DNA from: Alphaproteobacteria bacterium
GTDB taxonomy: Bacteria; Pseudomonadota; Alphaproteobacteria; Rickettsiales; SXRF01
DNA length: 11,498 nucleotides
NCBI GenBank assembly: GCA_020050695.1
Contig: JAGVKI010000305.1
Coordinates: forward strand, 1-11,498
Direction of reading: 5' to 3'
The position numbers and the translations under genes are program-made. The notes beneath the pieces were generated by a model. It was not told where the DNA came from and did no database searches. It was given only the letters and a program-made list of their open reading frames with translations. Position 1 is the stretch's first letter. Every line of letters starts with the position of its first letter. Of the stretch, positions 1-5,895 are shown in pieces.

Positions 1-792
<792 letters not shown>

Positions 793-803
793 GGAACTAC
801 ATA

Positions 804-1631
804 ATGGCTGCTGCAAAGAAAAAATCACTCGATCTGTCCAAGGCGCGTATTTTAGTCACCAATGATGATGGCATCGGCGCGGATGGCCTTGTGGTGCTGG
901 AAGCCATCGCCCGCAGCCTGTCGGATGATGTGTGGGTGGTAGCGCCAGAACTGGAACAAAGCGGCGCGAGCCATTCGCTTACCCTGCATATGCCCGTGCG
1001 CCTGCGCAAACTCGCTGACAAACGCTTTGCCGTAAGCGGCACGCCGACGGACTGTGTACTGGTGGCCGTGCAGGAAGTGCTGCCCAAATTCGGTGCAGCA
1101 AAAGGAAAAAAAGCAAAGCCGTTCGACATTGTGCTGTCCGGCGTTAACCGGGGCTCTAACGCGGGTGATGATGTGACTTATTCAGGCACCATTGCCGCTG
1201 CCATGGAAGGCACCGTACTGGGCATTCCATCGGTAGCGCTCAGCCAGCAAACGGAAGACCGCGACAGCCCCAAATGGGAAGTGGCCAAAAAATATGCGCC
1301 AAAGCTGATTGCTGCGCTGGTAAAAGCAGGCTGGCCAGCCGATACGCTGATGAACCTTAATTTTCCTGATATTGCACCCGCCAAGGTAAAGGGCGTGCAT
1401 CTCTGCCCGCAAGGCAAGCGCCGCGTAGGTGTGGCGCTCACGGGCCGTGTGGATATGAAAGGCAGGCCGTATTACTGGCTTGGCGGCGATCGCGATAATA
1501 CGGCAGATCGCCCAGGTGTGGATATTGACTTGCTGTATAAGGGGCATGTGACCATCACGCCGCTGCGCCTTGACCTGACCGATTACAAGACGCTCGAAGC
1601 CCTGCGCCCCGCTATTAAAGCGATTAAGTAA
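804..1631 (+). CDS. surE: 5'/3'-nucleotidase SurE
   Basis: Metal-dependent nucleoside monophosphate phosphatase (survival protein E), cytoplasmic, linked in many bacteria to stationary-phase survival. The protein is 275 aa, close to the family's usual 250-270. The N-terminal metal-binding motif is TNDDG with D21 and D22; S53 lies in EQSGASHS and N115 in SGVNRGSNAGDDVTYSGT, giving the four conserved metal ligands. The ATG at 804 has AAGGA about 8 bp upstream, overlapping the serS stop, and the gap to serS is 11 bp. A lysine-rich N-terminal tail (AAAKKKS) and a short Lys-rich insertion around residues 94-104 (AAKGKKAKP) are minor elaborations. In many proteobacteria pcm follows surE directly; here about 3.2 kb of accessory DNA separates them. 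Confidence 0.96.
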   Translation: MAAAKKKSLDLSKARILVTNDDGIGADGLVVLEAIARSLSDDVWVVAPELEQSGASHSLTLHMPVRLRKLADKRFAVSGTPTDCVLVAVQEVLPKFGAAKGKKAKPFDIVLSGVNRGSNAGDDVTYSGTIAAAMEGTVLGIPSVALSQQTEDRDSPKWEVAKKYAPKLIAALVKAGWPADTLMNLNFPDIAPAKVKGVHLCPQGKRRVGVALTGRVDMKGRPYYWLGGDRDNTADRPGVDIDLLYKGHVTITPLRLDLTDYKTLEALRPAIKAIK

Positions 1632-1643
1632 GCCGCCATTTTC

Positions 1644-1659
1644 TCCCTTCCGGGACATA
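1644..1659 (+). repeat. 16-bp direct repeat, left copy (surE/island junction)
   Basis: The sequence TCCCTTCCGGGACATA occurs here, 12 bp after the surE stop, and again at 3249-3264 with no mismatch. Its core TCCC-TTCC-GGGA can fold as a 4-bp hairpin. The two copies frame the toxin, immunity and zinc-ribbon genes. They could be a recombination scar or the remains of a shared coding segment: the right copy encodes PFRDI in the remnant gene, and the same reading exists here without a gene around it. The match is seen directly; the role is inferred. Confidence 0.6.
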
Positions 1660-1684
1660 GCGTTTCGCACTTACCTTAAGCGGT

Positions 1685-2413
1685 ATGTACGAAACATCCT
1701 ATGATAACGGTATGGATATAGAGAGCTTATGCCTGCGCTCGCTGGCGGTGATCGAAGATATTGCGCTATGGGCGGCGCAGCAGCATGCGCGCGAATTATC
1801 AGAGAGCATTGAGGAAGAACTAAAGCATATTGACGGCTCATTTCTGGCCGCCATGCTGGACTTCACTCGCAGCCTCGAGCGCGACATCGAACTGCTTGCC
1901 AAGGCAGGGTATAATCCCAACCAGCCGCGTGTTCCCGCCGGTAGCCCAAATGGCGGCCAGTGGACGGGTGGGGGAAGTGTGAGTACCATTAGATCCCCTG
2001 ATATACAGGTGACCCTCAATCATTTAAGAAGTCACGCTAAACCAAAATCACAAAATGAGTGTGCTAAGTATGTAAGAAGGGCATTAAACGCTGGTGGCTT
2101 TACTGTAGTAAATACTGAGCATGCAAAAGATTACGGTGCTAAATTAGCAGCTTCTGGATTTAGGCCTGTTTCCATATGGGATGGAATACTTCCAAGTAGA
2201 CTAAATCAATATGGCTATCTTCAGGATTATGTCGTGACAGCAGGAGATGTAGCTGTAATACAACCTTATGATGGGGGCAATCCTTCTGGGCACATGACTA
2301 TGTATGATGGCCAACATTGGTTATCTGACTTTAGGCAGCGCGGTATTTGGCCAGGACCAGGCTACCGCAATAAAAAGCCGTCTTACATTATTTATCGTTA
2401 TCTAAATCAGTAA
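1685..2413 (+). CDS. Putative polymorphic toxin with C-terminal papain-like cell-wall amidase domain
   Basis: A 242-aa, two-part protein. Residues 1-75 are predicted helical and acidic. They are followed by a linker, YNPNQPRVPAGSPNGGQWT, of a type I associate with alphaproteobacterial proteins. From about residue 100 the sequence changes to a small alpha/beta domain with C126 in NECAKYVRRAL, then AGDVAVIQP, then H203 in SGHMTMYDG, and WLSDFRQRGIWPGPGYR near the end. This Cys...GDV...GH order fits the NlpC/P60-CHAP-amidase effector superfamily, which cuts peptidoglycan peptides or amide bonds; C126 and H203 are the predicted catalytic pair. No signal peptide or membrane segment is visible, so delivery by a secretion system or phage-like route is inferred. 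DNA encoding the C-terminal part is clearly more A+T-rich than the 5' part, as expected for an exchanged toxin tip. An alternative start is ATG 1712. The Shine-Dalgarno is weak for both. Confidence 0.7.
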   Translation: MYETSYDNGMDIESLCLRSLAVIEDIALWAAQQHARELSESIEEELKHIDGSFLAAMLDFTRSLERDIELLAKAGYNPNQPRVPAGSPNGGQWTGGGSVSTIRSPDIQVTLNHLRSHAKPKSQNECAKYVRRALNAGGFTVVNTEHAKDYGAKLAASGFRPVSIWDGILPSRLNQYGYLQDYVVTAGDVAVIQPYDGGNPSGHMTMYDGQHWLSDFRQRGIWPGPGYRNKKPSYIIYRYLNQ

Positions 2414-2906
2414 CGCGGTCTATCAGCCACATTTTATTAATAGGAACCATTTTCACATAAAGCCTATTTGACTGATTATATTTTTTATCGACTAAATTTA
2501 ATTGTAAGGTAGCAGAGGTTGAACTTTGTCGCATGAACTTTGCTCGTATGTGCGTCGTGGTTGGTTCCGGGTAATAATATAAGCAAAATAATGGATCAGT
2601 ATCATGATCAGTGCAATGGAGCGATGCATTGTCACCATCATAGCTTTTCATACTGTTGATATAAATGCTGTAAAACTGCGGCGTGAGTAGTTTTTTCAGA
2701 TGGCTGGTATCATTACTATGTTGCTCTAAATACCACGCGTAAACACGCGTTAGGAATTTTTCTAAATTTTCTGGGGACTGCTTACAATGTTCTGGTGATT
2801 GGCATTGCAGTGGCGATACAAGCTGGCTTGGTTCAGTTGCTTCGGCGCTATTGCAAACAAGGGCAGAGAGGCCTAAGGCAAAGAATAAAGCTTTTGAGGA
2901 TTTCAT
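2388..2906 (-). CDS. Secreted periplasmic protein, DUF3828-like; likely immunity protein for the amidase toxin
   Basis: A 172-aa protein with a clear Sec signal peptide: basic MKSSK, hydrophobic core LFFALGLSALV, and a probable signal peptidase I site after NSAEA (about residue 23). The mature part has two helices around YAWYLEQ, then LLTPQFYSIY and a Cys-containing DTDPLFCLYY segment, ending in beta-like strands with MWLIDRVTDL. This layout resembles DUF3828-type periplasmic domains; I assign that tentatively. A periplasmic location is what immunity to a peptidoglycan amidase requires. The gene is convergent with the toxin and overlaps its last 26 bp, and it has its own promoter. ATG 2906 is preceded by AAGGA at good spacing. 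Immunity function is inferred from position and export only. Confidence 0.65.
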   Translation of the reverse strand: MKSSKALFFALGLSALVCNSAEATEPSQLVSPLQCQSPEHCKQSPENLEKFLTRVYAWYLEQHSNDTSHLKKLLTPQFYSIYINSMKSYDGDNASLHCTDHDTDPLFCLYYYPEPTTTHIRAKFMRQSSTSATLQLNLVDKKYNQSNRLYVKMVPINKMWLIDRVTDLDNDK

Positions 2907-2932
2907 ATGTATCCTTGTGGTTTACTGTCTAA

Positions 2933-2961
2933 TGTATATAGGTAATACATAAATATTTCAA
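2933..2961 (-). promoter_or_regulatory. Sigma-70-like promoter of the periplasmic immunity-like gene
   Basis: On the minus strand TTGAAA (2961-2956) and TATACA (2938-2933) are separated by exactly 17 bp, a near-consensus sigma-70 arrangement. It points at the gene starting at 2906, leaving a leader of about 20 nt with an AAGGA ribosome site. This would express the putative immunity protein independently of the toxin. Confidence 0.55.
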
Positions 2962-2978
2962 TCTCATAGGTTTGGCGC

Positions 2979-3245
2979 ATGAATATTTGTCCTGTATGCG
3001 GATACCCTGATCTGAATGAGCCTGCTTATGACGGTACACCGGGACTACATCCAGGATCTCTTGAAATATGCACATGTTGTGGTTTTCAGTTCGGTTTTCA
3101 TGATGATGATCGCCATATCACGTTTGAGCAATGGCGAAATCAGTGGATAGCAGGTGGTATGCATTGGGACAGCGGTGACTCTGAGCCTCCGCCCGACTGG
3201 GATCCGAAAAAACAACTGTTGAATATCGACATCATGCTGCCGTGA
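2979..3245 (+). CDS. Small zinc-ribbon protein of a CPVCGY...CxCCGF family
   Basis: An 88-aa cytoplasmic protein. Two CxxC knuckles, C4/C7 (CPVCGYPDL) and C31/C34 (ICTCCGFQFG), form a predicted zinc ribbon. They are followed by an acidic HDDD segment, a FEQWRNQWIAGGMHW helix and a Pro/Trp-rich end with PPPDWDPKKQL. I recognise the general pattern as a widespread family of small uncharacterised proteins, often found among toxin-immunity genes; an exact family name cannot be given from memory. The gene diverges from the periplasmic protein gene across 72 bp and its 3' end overlaps the remnant frame at 3223-3363. Only a weak Shine-Dalgarno (AGG) precedes ATG 2979. It may be an orphan immunity gene or a regulator; function is not known. 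Confidence 0.7.
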   Translation: MNICPVCGYPDLNEPAYDGTPGLHPGSLEICTCCGFQFGFHDDDRHITFEQWRNQWIAGGMHWDSGDSEPPPDWDPKKQLLNIDIMLP

Positions 3246-3363
3246 ATTTCCCTTCCGGGACATACGGTATGAAAAAGACGGTAAGTTTGTTGTGCGTGAT
3301 GATCAAACTGGTGAGATTTTGCAGGTTGGCGGTGAGAAATTTATCCCAAAGGATTTGCCATGA
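3223..3363 (+). pseudogene. Beheaded 3' end of a gene, probably a former toxin tip
   Basis: This frame opens after a stop at 3220-3222 and runs to TGA 3361-3363 with no ATG or plausible start. From about 3241 the peptide looks like genuine protein: EFPFRDIRYEKDGKFVV, then DDQTGEILQVGG, ending KFIPKDLP. It ends in an ATGA overlap with the next gene, the classical arrangement of a toxin 3' end with its immunity gene. No upstream part is present in the window. I read it as the surviving C-terminus of a displaced toxin or other effector. The family cannot be named, and the upstream boundary is uncertain because the first part overlaps the zinc-ribbon gene. Confidence 0.5.
3249..3264 (+). repeat. 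16-bp direct repeat, right copy
   Basis: Exact second copy of TCCCTTCCGGGACATA from 1644-1659. It lies 3 bp past the zinc-ribbon stop codon and inside the beheaded remnant frame, where it encodes part of EFPFRDI. It therefore coincides with the place where coherent coding sequence of the remnant begins. Confidence 0.6.
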
Positions 3364-3593
3364 CTAAAACTCAAGCGGTTGAAATATACATCCAATTATT
3401 GGGGGATGAGGAAGGAACATTGCGGCCAACTCAGGGTGCACCAGTGGGAAAAGACTTATATAGAGTGCTTCCTATTCCTAACTATGATATTGCAGATGAA
3501 GAATGGGAGTTTACGCCAGGAACAACTGTTAGATGCGAAGCTAGAACATACAGAAATCAAGGTTATTTATTAGCCGTTGAGAAGGTTGGCTAA
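3360..3593 (+). CDS. Small immunity-like protein, single copy of a YxxLLDEG/PGxxVR beta domain
   Basis: A 77-aa acidic protein without signal peptide or membrane segment. It matches a widespread small-protein pattern: VEIYIQLLGDEEG, then a GxxLYRVLP strand, YDIADEEWEFTPG and VRCE. The same pattern occurs twice in the protein at 4272-4784, so the island carries three copies of this domain. ATG 3360 overlaps the stop of the preceding remnant as ATGA and has AAAGGA upstream at suitable spacing, indicating translational coupling to the lost gene. Proteins of this type commonly sit next to polymorphic toxins, and an orphan immunity role is inferred. No enzymatic motif is visible. Confidence 0.7.
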   Translation: MTKTQAVEIYIQLLGDEEGTLRPTQGAPVGKDLYRVLPIPNYDIADEEWEFTPGTTVRCEARTYRNQGYLLAVEKVG

Positions 3594-3605
3594 TGCAGAT
3601 TAGCC
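3588..3605 (+). other. Perfect 7-bp hairpin over the stop codon between two immunity-like genes
   Basis: GGCTAAT-GCAG-ATTAGCC forms a perfect stem that can extend by two G-T wobbles. It contains the stop codon of the preceding gene and ends 10 bp before ATG 3616. No T-run follows, so it is unlikely to be a strong intrinsic terminator. It could adjust translation of the next gene or be an mRNA processing or stability element. Confidence 0.35.
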
Positions 3606-3615
3606 GGTAAACTAA

Positions 3616-3903
3616 ATGAATATGTGTAATGATTTACATAGCCTAACAGCAAGTGTTCTTCGGCAAGAAGATATTGAAGGTTTGATCGCACTTGGCGCGC
3701 CTGAAGATGAATATGACAGTGAGGCGGCTGAAATTGCTGAGGCTGTCAATAAGTTGGATGTTACGGCACGCACGCAAAGTAATATTGCTGCTATTATTGC
3801 CCTTGTTTGGGCGCAGATGTTTAATCATTCACCAAATGAGATGGAAATGCGTACTCCTGCGCTGCAACGCGTAGCAGAGCGATTAAATCAAGCCCTTATA
3901 TAA
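3616..3903 (+). CDS. Small helical immunity-like protein (GAPEDEYDSEA motif)
   Basis: A 95-aa acidic, predicted all-helical cytoplasmic protein. The segment LIALGAPEDEYDSEAAEI resembles the motif of small uncharacterised proteins of the DUF1871-like kind, which are frequent in toxin-immunity arrays; this assignment is tentative. The second half contains a hydrophobic helix, NIAAIIALVWAQMF, probably buried rather than membrane-spanning, and a terminal amphipathic helix RVAERLNQAL. The start ATG 3616 lies 22 bp after the previous stop; a second ATG two codons later would also serve. Gene order and strand suggest one transcript with its neighbours. Confidence 0.65.
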   Translation: MNMCNDLHSLTASVLRQEDIEGLIALGAPEDEYDSEAAEIAEAVNKLDVTARTQSNIAAIIALVWAQMFNHSPNEMEMRTPALQRVAERLNQALI

Positions 3904-3922
3904 GCAACTTCATATTAAAGTT

Positions 3923-4264
3923 ATGAAACCCAAAGATCGCATGGAATTACTACAACAGTTGGTAAACTTTTCTATGCCATTGCCCGCAATAGTTTCTTCG
4001 TTATCACAAATGGAATGGGATAGTGAGCCTCTGGTAACATTGAGCCATCAAGCAGTTAAAAATGTTTTGCAGCGATATATTGCACATGAATTTAATGGTA
4101 AGGACATTGAAGACTGGGCGAATGCTATTGAGGGGCGGGACGACATTTCATTTGAGAGCAATTCTGAAAATATTATTGGTGAGATACTATTTGAGTTGGC
4201 TAATCCATTGTTAACTCAGCCGTTAAGTGAGCAACGTGCATTGCTTTTGGCATCTAGGCTATAA
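3923..4264 (+). CDS. Small immunity-like protein (DIEDWANAIEGRDDI motif)
   Basis: A 113-aa cytoplasmic protein, mostly helical. The conserved-looking block is VLQRYIAHEFNGKDIEDWAN followed by AIEGRDDISFE, then IIGEILFELANPLL. I recognise this WANxIEGREDI...LANP pattern from small hypothetical proteins found in immunity clusters of many proteobacteria, without being able to name the Pfam entry. It starts 19 bp after the previous gene and ends 7 bp before the next start codon, so it belongs to the same operon. It has no catalytic motif, signal peptide or membrane helix. An orphan immunity role is inferred from context. Confidence 0.65.
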   Translation: MKPKDRMELLQQLVNFSMPLPAIVSSLSQMEWDSEPLVTLSHQAVKNVLQRYIAHEFNGKDIEDWANAIEGRDDISFESNSENIIGEILFELANPLLTQPLSEQRALLLASRL

Positions 4265-4271
4265 TCTGAAT

Positions 4272-4784
4272 ATGAAACTTCCTTCCATTATAGCTTGCTG
4301 GTTTTCCAAGACCCCTGAAATTAAGGGAGGTACCATTGTCGATGTGTATGTAGATTTATTGGACGAGGGTTCTCCAACCTGCCATGGTACTACGGCGCAG
4401 GCTCTGGGAAATGGCTTTTATAAACTACTTCCTATTGATGGCTATGATCCTGAAGATGAACTATGGGCGTTCTTGCCGGGTGATATTGTAAGATTAGAGC
4501 GGCATAAATCTAGAGGTCGTAAGGCAATAATGATGGTGCGGCATCCTGACCCAAACGTTATTGCTATCAACGTTGAGCAAGAAGGACCATTATGGATCAA
4601 AGATACCAATGCCCGTCATTTAGGTGGTGGGATATATGAGGTAATGGCGACACCACAATATGATCCCGCTAATGAAAAATGGAACTTTCCCCCTGGCACT
4701 AAAGTGCGCCTTAAAAAACAACTTCTAAAGGGCGGATTTAGTTTTTTACTTGCTACAGAAGCAGATGAGCTTTTATCCAATTAA
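4272..4784 (+). CDS. Immunity-like protein with two tandem copies of the YxxLLDEG/PGxxVR domain
   Basis: A 170-aa protein built from an internal duplication. Copy 1 (about residues 24-95) reads VDVYVDLLDEG, GNGFYKLLP, YDPEDELWAFLPGDIVR. Copy 2 (about 98-168) reads GGGIYEVMATPQYDPANEKW, PPGTKVR. Both align with the single-domain protein at 3360-3593. ATG 4272 is chosen over the upstream ATG 4227 because the latter would overlap the previous gene by 38 bp in another frame and adds no conserved residues. The N-terminus MKLPSIIACWFSKT is slightly hydrophobic but too short for a convincing signal peptide. Copy 2 has lost the LLDEG-type residues, so the copies have diverged. This is the last island gene; pcm begins 36 bp further on. 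Confidence 0.65.
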   Translation: MKLPSIIACWFSKTPEIKGGTIVDVYVDLLDEGSPTCHGTTAQALGNGFYKLLPIDGYDPEDELWAFLPGDIVRLERHKSRGRKAIMMVRHPDPNVIAINVEQEGPLWIKDTNARHLGGGIYEVMATPQYDPANEKWNFPPGTKVRLKKQLLKGGFSFLLATEADELLSN

Positions 4785-4820
4785 CGCATCCTTAAGTAAT
4801 TTGCTTTAGCAACGAATGCT

Positions 4821-5510
4821 GTGACAAGAGCATTGCAACATAACGAGTCCTTCTGTTTTGCTCCCGCGCTGCCGGTGACTGGCGATGCGCTATCCAATCG
4901 TATACGCCTGCTTATGAAGCTTCGCACCAGCGGTATCAATGATACGCGCGTGCTGTCGGCCATGGAAAATACGCCGCGCGAACTATTTGTAGAAGAAGCC
5001 TTCCGCGAACATGCCTATGACGATACGGCGCTGCCGATTGCTTCAGGGCAGACCATCAGCCAGCCAAGCATTGTGGCGTGGATGAGCTGGGCGCTGGATG
5101 TGCATCCGCGCATGCGTGTGCTTGAGATTGGCACTGGGTCAGGTTATCAGGCGGCCATACTGGCGCGCATGTGCCGCAGGTTATATACCATTGAACGCCA
5201 CCGCGACCTGCTTGCGCAGGCGGAAGAGCGTTTCCGTACACTCAAATTACATAACATTGTCACTAAACGTGGTGATGGTTCCAAGGGCTGGAAAGAGGCT
5301 GCGCCGTATGAGCGCATTATTGTAACGGCGGCTGCTACTGAGGTGCCCAAGGCACTGCTCGACCAGCTTGCGCCGGGCGGTATCATGGTGATTCCCATTG
5401 GCGCCAGTGTGGCCGACCAGTCGTTATTTCGTATCCGTAAACAGGAAGATGGCACGATTACCAGCGAGACGCTCATGAATGTGCGCTTTGTGCCATTGGT
5501 ATCCGAATAA
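4821..5510 (+). CDS. pcm: Protein-L-isoaspartate O-methyltransferase
   Basis: Cytoplasmic S-adenosylmethionine-dependent repair enzyme that methylates isoaspartyl residues in aged proteins so that they can return to aspartate. The protein is 229 aa, typical for the family. Visible signatures are PRELFV near residue 53, LPIASGQTISQPSIVAWM (about 73-90) and the SAM-binding motif I VLEIGTGSGYQAAIL (about 100-114), then ERHRDL as the acidic loop and LDQLAPGGIMVIPIG. The start is GTG 4821, since the family's N-terminal helix (NRIRLLMKLRTSGI) requires coding upstream of the first in-frame ATG near 4914. No good Shine-Dalgarno is seen before the GTG, which may reflect insertion of the island directly upstream and a displaced native start. 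A strong hairpin follows the gene. Confidence 0.95.
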   Translation: MTRALQHNESFCFAPALPVTGDALSNRIRLLMKLRTSGINDTRVLSAMENTPRELFVEEAFREHAYDDTALPIASGQTISQPSIVAWMSWALDVHPRMRVLEIGTGSGYQAAILARMCRRLYTIERHRDLLAQAEERFRTLKLHNIVTKRGDGSKGWKEAAPYERIIVTAAATEVPKALLDQLAPGGIMVIPIGASVADQSLFRIRKQEDGTITSETLMNVRFVPLVSE

Positions 5511-5537
5511 GCAGAGTTACACGGGGAGGGTGCTGAC

Positions 5538-5574
5538 CACCCGGACATTCTCCCGCAAGGGAGAGGTCCGGGTG
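5538..5574. terminator. Strong interrupted hairpin between convergent pcm and small membrane-protein gene
   Basis: CACCCGGAC (5538-5546) pairs perfectly with GTCCGGGTG (5566-5574). Inside it TCTCCC (5549-5554) pairs with GGGAGA (5559-5564), closed by a GCAA tetraloop of the GNRA class; AT opposite G forms the only interior loop. That gives 15 paired bases. There is no T-run on either strand, so if it terminates it does so bidirectionally or with help. It may instead be a dispersed GC-rich repeat of the REP type. It lies between two genes that converge. Confidence 0.55.
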
Positions 5575-5598
5575 TATCAGTTTACCCAGCAAGTATGC

Positions 5599-5793
5599 TT
5601 AGCCTTGGCGGCCTCGTATACTCTCGATGGGTAGCGGTTTCCGAAAACCCATCCACATGCATAGGATAGCTAGGCCGAGCAGGATCATCGCGATCCCGTA
5701 GGCCGGAGCGTCTTCTGCCAAGCGAGCCCAGTCGATCTCGAGCTCAGGCCAATCGATCTTGGGCAGGTTGATGTCCGGCAGTACGATCTTCAT
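5599..5793 (-). CDS. Small single-pass membrane protein (64 aa)
   Basis: An uncharacterised 64-aa protein. Residues 1-30 are an aromatic, proline-containing acidic stretch with the near-repeat LPDINLPKIDWPELEIDW, probably extracytoplasmic or lying on the membrane surface. Residues about 31-50 (YGIAMILLGLAILCMWMGF) form one transmembrane helix, followed by a basic tail RKPLPIESIRGRQG. The positive-inside rule suggests N-out, C-in. ATG 5793 has GTGAGGA 7-8 bp upstream, the same ribosome-site sequence that precedes the 54-aa gene at 5896-6060. The two genes are therefore probably one operon. No family is recognised. The DNA appears more G+C-rich than nearby genes. Confidence 0.55.
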   Translation of the reverse strand: MKIVLPDINLPKIDWPELEIDWARLAEDAPAYGIAMILLGLAILCMWMGFRKPLPIESIRGRQG

Positions 5794-5833
5794 CGCCAGT
5801 CCTCACGTGGGGGAAAGAAACACATAGTTGACC

Positions 5834-5868
5834 CGGCGCACACACCCCGGTTGGGGATGCATGCGCCG
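5834..5868. other. Two-tier hairpin between the two small membrane-protein genes
   Basis: CGGCGCA (5834-5840) pairs with TGCGCCG (5862-5868), and inside it CCCC (5845-5848) pairs with GGGG (5853-5856) around a GGTT loop. On the minus strand it falls after the stop of the 54-aa gene and before the ribosome site of the 64-aa gene. It could be an internal attenuator or an mRNA stability element that sets different levels of the two proteins. It lacks a T-run. Confidence 0.4.
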
Positions 5869-5895
5869 AATCATATACGGACACCGCAGAGGGGT

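Noticed and set aside
1182..1670. 162-aa minus-strand open frame antisense to surE
   Set aside because: Shadow of the surE codon pattern; the plus-strand frame carries all conserved SurE motifs.
2725..2749. Repeated ACGCGT around 2735, considered as a protein-binding site
   Set aside because: Lies inside the coding region of the periplasmic protein; two copies of a 6-mer are not enough evidence.
4227..4271. Upstream ATG extending the two-domain immunity-like protein by 15 residues
   Set aside because: Would overlap the preceding gene by 38 bp and adds no conserved sequence; ATG 4272 fits the operon spacing better.
1640..4800. CRISPR array, tRNA-associated attachment site or insertion sequence ends
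   Set aside because: No regularly spaced repeats, no tRNA 3' end and no transposase or terminal inverted repeats were found; only one 16-bp direct repeat pair.
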